From an uncultured Roseovarius sp. (GTDB taxonomy: Bacteria; Pseudomonadota; Alphaproteobacteria; Rhodobacterales; Rhodobacteraceae), in assembly GCF_947259555.1 (NCBI RefSeq), contig NZ_CAMYMD010000066.1, positions 48,679 through 112,678 of the forward strand: a stretch of DNA of 64,000 nt, given 5' to 3'. Numbering within the stretch: position 1 is the first letter of the stretch; each line of letters begins with the position of its first letter. Made by a program: the position numbers and the translations under genes. Under the pieces are notes generated by a model. The model did not search any database. It had not been told where the DNA came from and worked only from the letters and a program-made list of their open reading frames with translations. This document shows, piece by piece, positions 20,410 to 29,211 of this stretch.

Positions 20410-21411
20410 TCACACTGACAGCCTTGACGTGTGCGCCCCGCGTTCTCGGTAGGGCGTGGTGTTGTAATGCGCGCGGTAGCATTTCGAGAAATGCGACGGT
20501 GAGGCAAAACCGCACGCGAGCGCCACGTTGATCACCGTCATGTCGGTCTGCATCAGCAGGTTGCGCGCCTTTTGCAGCCGCAATTCCATGTAGTACCGCT
20601 TGGGGCTGCGGCTGAGGTAGCGCCGGAACAGCCGCTCAAGCTGGCGCGTGGACATGCCCACCTCGCGCGCAAGCACCGACGGGCTGATCGGATCCTCGAT
20701 GTTGCTTTCCATCATCTGGATGACCTGGCTCAGCTTGGGGTGGCGCACGCCGATCCGCGTCGGGACACTCAGGCGTTGGGTGTCCTGATCGGTGCGGATT
20801 GAAGAGTATATCTGTTGATCTGCGACGGCATTGGCCAGCTTCTCGCCGTGATCGTCGGCGATGATGTTGAGCATCAGGTCGATTGAGGATGTGCCGCCCG
20901 CAGTGGTCATGCGGTTGCCGTCGATGACAAAGACCGACTTGGTCAGTTGCACCTCGTCAAACTCCTCGAGGAAGGCATCGTGGTTTTCCCAGTGGATCGT
21001 CGCGCGTTTGCCATCCAGAAGCCCGGCCTTGGCAAGGACATAAGATGCGGTGCAAAGCCCGCCCATTCGCAACCCCCGGCGTGCTTCGCGGCGCAGCCAG
21101 TTGAGCATGCGTTTCGTGGTGGCCGCCTGAATGTCGACCCCGCCACAGACGATCACGACATCTTCACGGTTCAGCTCTGCCAGAGGAAAGTCGACGTGAA
21201 ACCGCACCCCGTTGGAACAGGTCACGATATCCTCTGTATCGCCCGTCAACGCCCAGCTGTAGAGTTCTGCCTCGGCCATGCGGTTGGCGATACGCAAACA
21301 TTCCACTGCCGAAGCAAAGCTCAGCAGAGTGAACTTGTCGAGCAGAACGAACACAAAGCGTTTTGGAGCCTTGGGCGCGTCGACATCGATCTTTGCGGTT
21401 TCAGTTTTCAT
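20410..21411 (-). CDS. GlxA-family regulator: DJ-1/PfpI-like domain plus AraC helix-turn-helix
   Basis: 333 residues. The N-terminal DJ-1/PfpI-like ligand domain (residues about 18-190) contains FVFVLLDKFTLLSFASAVE and, at the position of the amidase nucleophile, GGLCTASYVLAKAGLLDG. The C-terminal AraC DNA-binding domain (about 225-325) contains PSVLAREVGMSTRQLERLFR and NVALACGFASPSHFSKCYRA. Relatives include GbdR/CdhR-type regulators of glycine betaine and carnitine catabolism; no matching catabolic genes are adjacent, so the effector is unknown. It is divergent from the DAHP synthase gene with 172 bp between the starts. Confidence 0.88.
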   Translation of the reverse strand: MKTETAKIDVDAPKAPKRFVFVLLDKFTLLSFASAVECLRIANRMAEAELYSWALTGDTEDIVTCSNGVRFHVDFPLAELNREDVVIVCGGVDIQAATTKRMLNWLRREARRGLRMGGLCTASYVLAKAGLLDGKRATIHWENHDAFLEEFDEVQLTKSVFVIDGNRMTTAGGTSSIDLMLNIIADDHGEKLANAVADQQIYSSIRTDQDTQRLSVPTRIGVRHPKLSQVIQMMESNIEDPISPSVLAREVGMSTRQLERLFRRYLSRSPKRYYMELRLQKARNLLMQTDMTVINVALACGFASPSHFSKCYRAHYNTTPYRERGAHTSRLSV

Positions 21412-21583
21412 TACTTTACGATTCCCGACGCAATCCGGACCTCATTCGCGTCTGTCACGAAAACGTCGCTGTTGACAAGAGACGAGGTGATAAATGCGGC
21501 CGAATCCCTCAACTCCCATATGGCCTCTTTCAAGCGTCTTTAGTATAGACCGGGCGTGAACGACGACAAAGCGGAGACTGAAC

Positions 21584-22954
21584 ATGACGGAATGGCAGAA
21601 AACGGACTGGCGCGCGAAACCGCGGGTGCAGATGCCGGACTATACCGATGCCACCGCGCTTGCGCGCGCCGAGGCCCGTCTGACACAGTACCCTCCGCTG
21701 GTCTTCGCGGGCGAGGCGCGGCGGCTCAAGGCGCAGCTTGGCGCGGCATCGCGCGGTGAGGCATTCTTGTTGCAAGGCGGGGATTGCGCCGAGGCCTTCG
21801 ATCAGTTCTCGGCCGACGCGATCCGCGACACGTTCAAGGTGATGCTGCAAATGGCCATGGTCCTGACCTATGGCGCCAAGGTGCCGGTGGTCAAAGTCGG
21901 CCGCATGGCCGGTCAGTTCGCCAAACCGCGCTCGGCGCCCACCGAGGTCGTGAACGGAGAGGAGCTGCCCAGCTACCGGGGCGATATCATCAACGATATG
22001 GCGTTCACCCCGGACTCGCGCATTCCCGATCCCGACCGGATGTTGCAGGCTTACACGCAGGCGGCGGCCACGCTGAACCTGCTGCGCGCGTTTTCGACGG
22101 GTGGCTACGCTGACGTGCATCAGGTGCATCAATGGACGCTCGGCTTTACCGAGAGTGAGAAGGCCGCGAAATATCGTGAGATGGCCAATCACATCGCAGA
22201 CGCACTTGATTTTATGAAGGCGGCGGGCGTGGACAGTGCGCAGGCCCATACCCTGCGCACGGTTGATTTCTACACCTCGCATGAGGGGCTTTTGCTGGAA
22301 TATGAAGAGGCGCTGACGCGGCTTGATTCGACGTCCGGCAAATGGCTCGCGGGCTCTGGCCACATGTTGTGGATCGGCGACCGCACGCGCCAGCCTGACG
22401 GCGCGCATGTCGAGTTTCTGCGCGGGGTGCAGAACCCGATCGGCCTGAAATGTGGCCCCTCGATGACCTCTGATGACCTCAAGCGGCTGGTTGCGACACT
22501 CAACCCCGAAAACGAGGCCGGGCGGCTGACGCTCATCGCGCGGTTCGGCGCGGGCAAGGTGGCGGAAAACCTGCCGCGTCTCATCCGCACCGTCGAAGAG
22601 GAAGGCGCCAATGTGCTCTGGGTCTGCGATCCGATGCACGGCAACACGATCAAATCAGCGACCGGCTACAAGACCCGGCCGTTCGAGGCGGTGCTGCGCG
22701 AGGTGCAGGAATTCTTCGGCATCCACCGCGCCGAGGGCACGATCCCGGGCGGGGTGCATTTCGAGATGACCGGACAGGACGTGACCGAATGCACCGGCGG
22801 CATGCGGGCGCTGTCGGATGAGAACCTCAGCGATCGTTACCACACCGCCTGTGACCCGCGCCTGAACGCAAGCCAGTCGCTGGAACTGGCCTTTCTCGTG
22901 GCGGAAGAGCTAAAGGCGTTGCGCGATGACAGGCTGCGCGCGCAAGCGGTTTGA
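21584..22954 (+). CDS. Class II 3-deoxy-7-phosphoheptulonate (DAHP) synthase
   Basis: First step of the shikimate pathway: phosphoenolpyruvate plus erythrose 4-phosphate to DAHP. 456 residues of the plant/actinobacterial-type class II family: [36 protein letters not shown], the central [46 protein letters not shown] and [18 protein letters not shown], which include the metal-binding Cys, His and Glu residues. The second shikimate-pathway gene in the window is aroQ at 40771. It is the last core gene before the repeat-bounded islet. Confidence 0.96.
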   Translation: MTEWQKTDWRAKPRVQMPDYTDATALARAEARLTQYPPLVFAGEARRLKAQLGAASRGEAFLLQGGDCAEAFDQFSADAIRDTFKVMLQMAMVLTYGAKVPVVKVGRMAGQFAKPRSAPTEVVNGEELPSYRGDIINDMAFTPDSRIPDPDRMLQAYTQAAATLNLLRAFSTGGYADVHQVHQWTLGFTESEKAAKYREMANHIADALDFMKAAGVDSAQAHTLRTVDFYTSHEGLLLEYEEALTRLDSTSGKWLAGSGHMLWIGDRTRQPDGAHVEFLRGVQNPIGLKCGPSMTSDDLKRLVATLNPENEAGRLTLIARFGAGKVAENLPRLIRTVEEEGANVLWVCDPMHGNTIKSATGYKTRPFEAVLREVQEFFGIHRAEGTIPGGVHFEMTGQDVTECTGGMRALSDENLSDRYHTACDPRLNASQSLELAFLVAEELKALRDDRLRAQAV

Positions 22955-22964
22955 TCTGTCAGGG

Positions 22965-23008
22965 AAAAGGCCCTTACGAGCCCGCCCCTTGCAGTAAATG
23001 ATGCAGGT
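22965..23008 (+). repeat. Left arm of imperfect inverted repeat bounding an islet
   Basis: About 43 bases beginning AAAAGGCCC and ending GTAAATGATGCAG, just after the DAHP synthase gene. They resemble the complement of 24984-25027 with about eight differences. The whole spacer 22955-23535 shows no protein-coding gene; it is filled by this element and the composite repeat. Confidence 0.65.
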
Positions 23009-23048
23009 GAGAACACGCAGTGGGCTCGGAGCGCAATGACCGCTTCGA

Positions 23049-23353
23049 GCCCAGACTGTCGATTGCGTTAGAAACGAACCTCGGCTTGGCTTGGCCTGGA
23101 GCGGGCATTGACGTGAGCCGCGCATCGACGGGCCGCGGTGCGGCGATCCAAGGTTGGTTCGGCAGACCTTTATCTCTGCCAAGTCAGGAAAACATCCACG
23201 CAATGCGCAGGTTCCAGCCAAATCGCCGTGCCGTCGGGGCGGCCCGTCGATGCGCGGCGGTCTTCGACCGCGTATCGCGCGGGTGCTTTGATCCAAGGTC
23301 CGCTCCAGGCCAATGGCGACCTTGATCCCGACTTTCACCAAGAGCAACTTTGT
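23049..23353 (+). repeat. Composite intergenic repeat (blocks R1, copy B, R2)
   Basis: Block R1 (23049-23095; contains CTGTCGATTGCGTTAGAAAC) matches 61209-61255 at 45 of 47 positions. The middle (23115-23290) is copy B of the dispersed repeat also at 7585. Block R2 (23302-23353; contains GCTCCAGGCCAATGG and CTTTCACCAAGAGCAACTT) matches 61482-61535. Both composites share block order, but the middle element is inverted between them. Confidence 0.75.
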
Positions 23354-23535
23354 CCCGCGATCTGTGAATTCAGATCAAATGCAGCGAACAGCGAGGCTTC
23401 CTGAACCAGCCATTCGTGCGCCACGCGGCGAAGGTGTCAGGAGAGCCCATACCTACCAAGCTGACACGATGCAGCGAACGTCGGTTTGCGGGAAACCGGT
23501 CTAGAGGTTCTCACAGATTTTGATAGGGTCCTAGC

Positions 23536-24045
23536 ATGAGTGATTGGCCTGTTTATTCCCGCAAGCAATGGATCAAAGCTGTTAATTGGTCAGCCTTGCT
23601 GGGTTACCTAGCAGTGGTTGGGGTGCCCTCTATACTCAACGCAAACCCCGGCGGCGTTATTGGTGGAGCAATTCTGGGTGTTCCATTTGCTTTGTTATGT
23701 TGCTGGGTGGTAGGAGCGCCAATCCTCAAACGGATCATGCAAAAGGAAATCAGTTGGGTTTCCGCAGCTTGTTGGGGAGCCGCAATAGCTGCGATTTTGG
23801 CCGCACTCAGTATCGCGATAGGTCGCTACTCCGGTTGGCGTCAATCGAACAACCCCTACTTTAACTCACGTATCGGTGGCGAAGGCTATGTCAGATCAAT
23901 CGATGGAATTCTAACTCCATATGGCTGGCAGGTGCTGGCGCAAAATACATTACTCTTCATTGCAACGGGAGCGGTCATAGCAGTTACCGTAAGGTGGTTA
24001 GTCGGAAAACCTGCTGCGCTCAAGAACGAGCAGATTCAAAGGTAA
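23536..24045 (+). CDS. Hypothetical integral membrane protein
   Basis: 169 residues; I do not recognise a family. Four hydrophobic stretches suggest membrane helices: WSALLGYLAVVGVPSIL (about 18-34), GGAILGVPFALLCCWVVGAP (about 43-62), WGAAIAAILAALSIAIG (about 79-95) and TLLFIATGAVIAVTVRWLVG (about 137-156). A soluble stretch with SGWRQSNNPYFNSRIGGEGY lies between helices 3 and 4. Base composition is visibly lower in GC than the neighbours, and flanking repeats suggest acquisition or low constraint. Start ATG 23536; no strong ribosome-binding site is seen. Confidence 0.65.
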   Translation: MSDWPVYSRKQWIKAVNWSALLGYLAVVGVPSILNANPGGVIGGAILGVPFALLCCWVVGAPILKRIMQKEISWVSAACWGAAIAAILAALSIAIGRYSGWRQSNNPYFNSRIGGEGYVRSIDGILTPYGWQVLAQNTLLFIATGAVIAVTVRWLVGKPAALKNEQIQR

Positions 24046-24327
24046 CAGACATCTGCCTTCATGGTTTAAACGGCAGCTCCGTCCGCCGAGCCGTCGCTCG
24101 CACAACCAGCGGCGAAGGTCTGGATTGAGCCCAGACTGCAGATATTCTGCAACGCCACGAATGTCTGCTATCGTCACGCAGTCAAAAACCTTCAACTACC
24201 TATCAAGGTTTTGAACGGGTTTTTTGTCAGCGTAAACTTAGGTGATTTGAACCTGTGCCAAAAAGGAGAGTTTTTGGAACGTGATCGAATGGCAGCCGTG
24301 CGCAGGCATTACGGATGGTGTTAGCTT

Positions 24328-24720
24328 TTAGGAGCTTCCCCTATAAACGCACCCGAAGTTACGTTGCATTTCGCTATGCACCTCTTTTCGGTGCGCATTG
24401 GCTTCAGCATTTATGGCTTCTAACTCGGCAACTACATCAGAGGAAGAACGGTCAGGCGACATGCTGGCAGCCATGGCCCTGCCTTGTGACTGGGCGCTTT
24501 CCAGCAGAGCTGGCTCAAAGAGCGTATGTGCGGCGCGGGCTGTCATCTCGGATTCTTCCGGTGTTTCGGCGACTTGGCAGCGATAGGTCATCGTGCCTTT
24601 GCCATCTGTGACTGGGAAAGTGAAATCGGCGGTTTTGGATGAGAACAGACCGGAAGTGCCAAGGACCACCATAGCCAGAGCCCCGAGTCCACCAGTGCTT
24701 GCGATGAGGCCTAATTTCAT
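24328..24720 (-). CDS. Hypothetical exported or membrane-anchored protein
   Basis: 130 residues, family not recognised. It begins with a hydrophobic signal/anchor, MKLGLIASTGGLGALAMVVL, followed by a polar domain with FTFPVTDGKGTMTYRCQVAE and an alpha-helical Glu/Ala-rich C-terminus (DVVAELEAINAEANAHRKEV). Two cysteines (in TYRCQV and NFGCVY) could form a disulfide outside the cytoplasm. ATG at 24720 has AAGGGA upstream, so it is preferred to an in-frame TTG at 24741. The reading frame is open, but conservation is unknown. The 282-bp gap to the preceding gene (24046-24327) shows nothing recognisable. Confidence 0.6.
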   Translation of the reverse strand: MKLGLIASTGGLGALAMVVLGTSGLFSSKTADFTFPVTDGKGTMTYRCQVAETPEESEMTARAAHTLFEPALLESAQSQGRAMAASMSPDRSSSDVVAELEAINAEANAHRKEVHSEMQRNFGCVYRGSS

Positions 24721-24983
24721 AAAAATATCCCTTTTTATCAAACAAACGATAGCCGTAGATCATGGCGCAATTTTGACTCTAAGCAGGACTTCGATACCGC
24801 GAGGGCAAAGCCTTCCAAAAACGACCGTTTGTTGAACGGTTCACCAGACCAGACTTTCATGCACGTGAAGCGAACGGCAGTAAAGTCCCGCACAGCCGAC
24901 ATTCATCGCATCCACCTCCCGAAGAGATCTTCGGAAGCTGGATCCTTGTCATCGTGTTGCGCTGAACGGCTCTCAGCTCTGCG

Positions 24984-25027
24984 CTGCATCATTTATTGCA
25001 AAGGGCTGGCCTTACGAGGGCCTTTTT
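24984..25027 (-). repeat. Right arm of imperfect inverted repeat bounding the islet
   Basis: Begins CTGCATCATTTATTGCAAAG and ends GGGCCTTTTT. The complement resembles 22965-23008. It lies immediately 3' of the PAS-domain gene (stop at 25026), so the arms bracket about 2 kb holding the two orphan genes. Confidence 0.65.
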
Positions 25028-25673
25028 ATTTTACAAGGCGCAAGTGATTGTGGCCGCGTCTGGCCCTGTGTCCGGGTCCCGGGCTGGTTGCCCCTCCTGT
25101 CAGAGACGTGAGCCGCATCTGTTGGGGCGTCGTGGTCAAGGGCGCCATGCGTATCGCCCCAATGTCAAAGCGCCGCATGGTTCGACCGATCTCGCCCTGT
25201 GTCACGAGACACCCGAGCGCGCGCGACACATCCCCAAGATCACTGCGCAGCGGCAGCAGAACAAGCCGCCCTGCCAGTGGCGGTCTGCCAAAGCCTGTCT
25301 TGCCGCAAAGGTCCAGTTCGAGAGTTGCGGGGCGATCGAAGAGATCGACGAGGGCGTCGGCAAACCTCTGGCGCGCGGCGGGGGCGATGAAGCTCGACAA
25401 CGGCATGCCACGCACTTCCATGCCCATCAGGTCATTGAGGTGCATTCCGGCAATTCTGAGGCGTGTGACGCCAGGTGCGATCCGTTCGGCGATGAAGGCG
25501 TTGGAGAGAAGCGGGCCGATCCGGCGAGGGTCAATATCTGAGCGGCGTGGCACGCTCTCACCCAGGCGCATGCTGGCCCAGTGGGATCTGAACGCCCGCA
25601 AGTCCGCCTCGGCACCGTCCAGTGCGATGCCCGGTTGCTGTGTGGTCTCGGTGATGGTTCCGTCATCATACAT
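25026..25673 (-). CDS. PAS-domain protein (PAS_5-type, formerly DUF)
   Basis: 215 residues resembling the single-domain PAS_5 proteins of alphaproteobacteria: LRAFRSHWASMRLGESVPRR, LLSNAFIAERIAPGVTRLRI, AGMHLNDLMGMEVRGMPLSS, then FADALVDLFDRPATLELDL and LVLLPLRSDLGDVSRALGCL. The C-terminal 40 residues are basic and probably disordered. No output domain is present, so it may be a signalling or regulatory partner of unknown function. Start: ATG at 25673 with AAAGGGTG upstream, rather than the longer frame from 25772. Divergent from yicC. Confidence 0.78.
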   Translation of the reverse strand: MYDDGTITETTQQPGIALDGAEADLRAFRSHWASMRLGESVPRRSDIDPRRIGPLLSNAFIAERIAPGVTRLRIAGMHLNDLMGMEVRGMPLSSFIAPAARQRFADALVDLFDRPATLELDLCGKTGFGRPPLAGRLVLLPLRSDLGDVSRALGCLVTQGEIGRTMRRFDIGAIRMAPLTTTPQQMRLTSLTGGATSPGPGHRARRGHNHLRLVK

Positions 25674-25910
25674 GATACACCCTTTCAATCGTGACCTCGT
25701 GCCACTATTGCGCAGCCTGCCCGCAACCGGTTGATCTGTTGCTCGGCCACCGTGCGCCCTTTGAATTTGCACATTCCGTGGGGGATTTGTCTAAAAATCG
25801 AATTGTTTGGTTAACCTTCGGGCCGCGCGCGCGGCACAGCCGAGGCTTGCCAGCCGCCGGGGCAATGGCTAGGACAGGTCGCAACCGCCACCCAAGGAGC
25901 CGTTCGAGAC

Positions 25911-26801
25911 ATGATCCATTCGATGACCGCCTTTGCCAGTGGCAAGGGAGCCCATGCCGGACATGGCTGGAGTTGGGAGCTGCGCGGCGTGAACGGCAAG
26001 GGGCTGGATCTGCGCCTGCGCGTGCCCGACTGGATCGACGGGCTCGAAATGGGTTTGCGGACACGGCTGAATGCCGTGCTCGGGCGGGGGAACGTGACGC
26101 TTGGCCTCCGGGTGAGCAGCGCAGAGACGACTGGGCGCCTTGCTCTGAGCCAAGCCACACTTGACGATGTGCTGCACGCCATGTCGCAGGTCGAGGAAAA
26201 GGCCATGCAGATGGGCCTGTCGCTGGCACCGGCCACATCCGCTGACGTTCTGGCCTTGCGTGGTGTGCTGGAAGGGGGATCGGGTGACGCCGACACATCC
26301 GCGTTGCGCGTGGCATTGCTGACGGATTTCGAGACCGTCTTGCAGGAGTTCGTGACGATGCGCGCGAGTGAGGGCGCGGCTTTGGCGCAGGTCCTGGGCG
26401 CCCATCTCGACGAGATCGCGCGTCTCACCGACGAGGCGCGCGCCTTGCTGGCGACCCGTGCCGAGGATATCGCACGCAGCCACCGCGCGGCTTTGGCGCG
26501 GGTGGTGGACAACACCGAGAGCGTTGACCCCGCGCGCGTCGCGCAGGAGCTTGCCGTTCTGGCGGTAAAGCTCGACGTCACGGAAGAGCTGGACCGACTG
26601 GGGGCGCATGTCGCGGCGTCGCGGGCGCTCATCGAAGCGGGCTCGCCAGTCGGGCGCAAGATTGATTTTCTGAGTCAGGAGTTCAACCGCGAGGCCAACA
26701 CGCTGTGCTCAAAGGCGCAGCATGCCGGGCTGACCGAGATCGGCCTAGGTCTCAAGACCGTGATCGACCAGATGCGTGAACAGGTGCAGAATGTCGAATG
26801 A
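25911..26801 (+). CDS. yicC: YicC/YloC-family endoribonuclease
   Basis: 296 residues: MIHSMTAFASGKGAHAGHGW, ELRGVNGKGLDLRLRVPDWI, and the highly conserved C-terminus PVGRKIDFLSQEFNREANTL CSKAQ region followed by LGLKTVIDQMREQVQNVE. YicC proteins are conserved bacterial endoribonucleases implicated in RNA turnover. It is followed by gmk after 57 bp, the usual yicC-gmk pairing. Confidence 0.93.
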   Translation: MIHSMTAFASGKGAHAGHGWSWELRGVNGKGLDLRLRVPDWIDGLEMGLRTRLNAVLGRGNVTLGLRVSSAETTGRLALSQATLDDVLHAMSQVEEKAMQMGLSLAPATSADVLALRGVLEGGSGDADTSALRVALLTDFETVLQEFVTMRASEGAALAQVLGAHLDEIARLTDEARALLATRAEDIARSHRAALARVVDNTESVDPARVAQELAVLAVKLDVTEELDRLGAHVAASRALIEAGSPVGRKIDFLSQEFNREANTLCSKAQHAGLTEIGLGLKTVIDQMREQVQNVE

Positions 26802-26858
26802 GGCACTAGGGGCAGGCCCGGGAGATGAGTATTTTCGGAACAGTGAAAGGGCAGGGGC

Positions 26859-27500
26859 ATGAGTGATCGCAGGGGTCTCCTGATCATCCTGTCCTCGCCG
26901 TCGGGCGCGGGAAAGTCGACCCTGTCGCGGCGGTTGCGGGATTGGGATCCGACGATTTCATTCTCTGTCTCGGCCACCACGCGCACCCCACGGGAAGGTG
27001 AGGTTGACGGGCAGGATTATCATTTCCTGAGCGAGGAGCGGTTCAAGCGCGAGGTAACAGAGGGCGAGATGCTGGAGCATGCGCATGTCTTCGGCAATTT
27101 CTATGGCTCGCCCAAGGGGCCGGTCGAGGCGGCGATCAATAGCGGGCGCGATGTTCTCTTTGACATCGACTGGCAGGGTGCGCAGCAGATCCGCAACTCT
27201 GCCCTCGGCGGGCACACGCTGTCGATCTTCCTGCTGCCGCCCTCGATCCGCGAGTTGCACCGGCGGCTTGAGACACGCGGGCAGGACAGCCCCGACGTGA
27301 TCGCGCGCCGGATGCAGAAAAGCTGGGACGAGATCAGCCACTGGGACGGCTACGATTTCGTGCTGGTGAATGACGATCTCGATGCCACCGAAGCGCGGCT
27401 CAAGACCATCATCGAGGCCACGCGCCTGCGCCGGGGCCAGCAACCCTGGCTGACCGATCATGTCCGCCATCTGCAAGCCGAATTCGAGGAGACGCAATGA
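26859..27500 (+). CDS. gmk: Guanylate kinase
   Basis: Phosphorylates GMP to GDP with ATP. 213 residues. P-loop [16 protein letters not shown] at about 10-25, GMP-binding [20 protein letters not shown] and [13 protein letters not shown], then [12 protein letters not shown]. The last 4 bases overlap the next gene (ATGA), which indicates translational coupling. Confidence 0.97.
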   Translation: MSDRRGLLIILSSPSGAGKSTLSRRLRDWDPTISFSVSATTRTPREGEVDGQDYHFLSEERFKREVTEGEMLEHAHVFGNFYGSPKGPVEAAINSGRDVLFDIDWQGAQQIRNSALGGHTLSIFLLPPSIRELHRRLETRGQDSPDVIARRMQKSWDEISHWDGYDFVLVNDDLDATEARLKTIIEATRLRRGQQPWLTDHVRHLQAEFEETQ

Positions 27501-28018
27501 CCATCTACACGCTTGACGGCCACAGCCCGCAGATCGCCGGGGATACGTGGATCGCGCCGGATGCCAATCTGATCGGCAAGGTGGTGATCGAAGATCTGGC
27601 CTCGGTCTGGTTCGGCTGCACGCTGCGCGGCGACAATGAGGAGATCCGCGTCGGCGCCGGCAGCAATGTGCAGGAAAACTGCGTCATGCATACCGACATG
27701 GGTTATCCGCTGGTGATCGGTCCGGGCTGTACCATCGGGCACAAGGCGATGCTGCATGGCTGCATCCTTGAGGAGAATGTGCTGATCGGAATGGGGGCCA
27801 CCGTGCTCAACGGTGCCCGCATTGGCCGCAACAGTCTGATCGGGGCAGGGGCGCTCATTACCGAGGGCAAGGAGATCCCCGAGGGCAGTTTGGTGATGGG
27901 GGCGCCGGGCAAGGTGATCCGCAGCCTGGATGAGACCGCCATCGAAACCTTGCGCGCCACCGCGCTGCATTATCAACAGAACATGCGCCGGTATCGCACC
28001 GGGCTGCACGAGGTCTGA
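27497..28018 (+). CDS. Gamma-class carbonic anhydrase-like (left-handed beta-helix) protein
   Basis: 173 residues of hexapeptide-repeat, left-handed beta-helix fold (PaaY/YrdA/CamH type). The zinc-ligand histidines are in [22 protein letters not shown]; the repeat pattern continues through [20 protein letters not shown]. Enzymatic activity is uncertain, since many homologues bind zinc without strong CO2 hydration. It overlaps gmk by 4 bases and precedes phoR by 6. Confidence 0.9.
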   Translation: MTIYTLDGHSPQIAGDTWIAPDANLIGKVVIEDLASVWFGCTLRGDNEEIRVGAGSNVQENCVMHTDMGYPLVIGPGCTIGHKAMLHGCILEENVLIGMGATVLNGARIGRNSLIGAGALITEGKEIPEGSLVMGAPGKVIRSLDETAIETLRATALHYQQNMRRYRTGLHEV

Positions 28019-28024
28019 CGCGCG

Positions 28025-29062
28025 ATGCAGGGGCTGGCCTCGGTTCTGGCGGGGATGCCGCTGGCGGCGCTGCTCATAGGCCCGGACGAGCGGATCGCGG
28101 CGGCCAATGACGCGGCCTGCGACATGATGGGGCCGGGCATTGTCGGGCGGCATTTCCTGACCGCCCTGCGCCAGCCCGATGTGCTGGCGGCGATCGAGGC
28201 CACGCTGCGCGACCGCGCCCGCCGCAAGACCGGATACCAGATCTCCGAGGCCGGGCGCGACAGCACATTCGAGGTGCATGTCGCCTATGTCGAGACCGAC
28301 AGCACGCGCGGCGTGCTGGTGTCGTTCGAGGACATGACCGAGCGCGAACAGGCCGCGCAGATGCGCCGCGATTTCGTGGCCAATGTCAGCCACGAGCTGC
28401 GCACGCCGCTCACCGCGCTGATGGGGTTTATCGAGACATTGCAGGGACCTGCGCGCCGCGACGAGACGGCGATCGACCGGTTTCTGGGCATCATGCAGAA
28501 TGAGGCCGCCCGCATGGAGCGGCTGGTACGCGATCTGTTGTCACTCAGCCGGGTCGAGGGCGAGGAGCGCGTGCGCCCGCGCGAGGCGGTGGATCTCGCG
28601 GAGGTGATCGGCTCGGTCGTCTACATGCTGCGCCCCTTGGCCCGCGAGAGCGGCACGGAACTGATTTTTGAGGGCGGCGAGGGCATGCAGGCACCCGGCA
28701 ATGCCGATCAGTTGCAACAGGTTTTCACCAACCTGATCGAGAACGCGATCAAATATGGCGGGGCCGAGAACCGGATCACCATCACGCTAGACCGGCATCC
28801 CAAGGACGCGACCCTGCGCATGCCCGCCATCGTGGCGCGGGTGCGCGATACCGGGCCGGGCATCGACCCGCTGCATATCCCGCGCCTGACGGAACGGTTT
28901 TACCGGGTCGATACGCACCGCTCGCGCGAGATGGGCGGCACCGGGCTGGGGCTGGCCATCGTCAAGCATATCGTGAACCGCCACCGGGGGCGGCTGCGAA
29001 TCTCCTCAACCCCCGGAGAGGGCAGCGAATTCACGGTGATCCTGCCGCGCTGGACCGCCTGA
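28025..29062 (+). CDS. phoR: Phosphate-regulon sensor histidine kinase PhoR (no obvious membrane helices)
   Basis: 345 residues. N-terminal PAS domain (PLAALLIGPDERIAAANDAA to LVSFEDMTEREQ), dimerisation/phosphoacceptor segment MRRDFVANVSHELRTPLTAL with the His, then the ATP-binding domain: N-box FTNLIENAIKYGG, G1 VRDTGPGIDPLHIPRLTERF, G2 SREMGGTGLGLAIVKHIVNRH. Unlike E. coli PhoR, I see no convincing N-terminal transmembrane helix, so it may act through PhoU/Pst contacts. The start lies 6 bp after the preceding stop. It immediately precedes the pst operon, whose product set includes the cognate PhoB. Confidence 0.93.
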   Translation: MQGLASVLAGMPLAALLIGPDERIAAANDAACDMMGPGIVGRHFLTALRQPDVLAAIEATLRDRARRKTGYQISEAGRDSTFEVHVAYVETDSTRGVLVSFEDMTEREQAAQMRRDFVANVSHELRTPLTALMGFIETLQGPARRDETAIDRFLGIMQNEAARMERLVRDLLSLSRVEGEERVRPREAVDLAEVIGSVVYMLRPLARESGTELIFEGGEGMQAPGNADQLQQVFTNLIENAIKYGGAENRITITLDRHPKDATLRMPAIVARVRDTGPGIDPLHIPRLTERFYRVDTHRSREMGGTGLGLAIVKHIVNRHRGRLRISSTPGEGSEFTVILPRWTA

Positions 29063-29098
29063 GCCCCTTTTTTCCAACGATTTTGATCGAATCGGCGA

Positions 29099-29127
29099 CT
29101 GTCATAAAACAGTTACTTAAGTGTAAC
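29099..29127 (+). promoter_or_regulatory. Pho box and promoter region of pstS
   Basis: CTGTCAT-AAAA-CAGTTAC (29099-29116) fits the PhoB consensus CTGTCATAAAACTGTCAC closely. A partly overlapping inverted repeat, GTTAC-TTAAGT-GTAAC, ends at 29127. It lies 96 bp upstream of the pstS ATG. Confidence 0.8.
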
Positions 29128-29211
29128 AAAAGCGTCGCTGAAAGTGCTTAGCACCGCCCCCAAGGTCGCCCTGCCGGGCGGCCCTGTGAAACCGAACTCA
29201 GGGAGCAATCC

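Noticed and set aside
22910..23347. 145-codon minus-strand frame and similar short frames in the 23-kb spacer
   Set aside because: They lie within the dispersed repeat blocks; similar peptide fragments reappear at other repeat copies, so they are repeat-derived.
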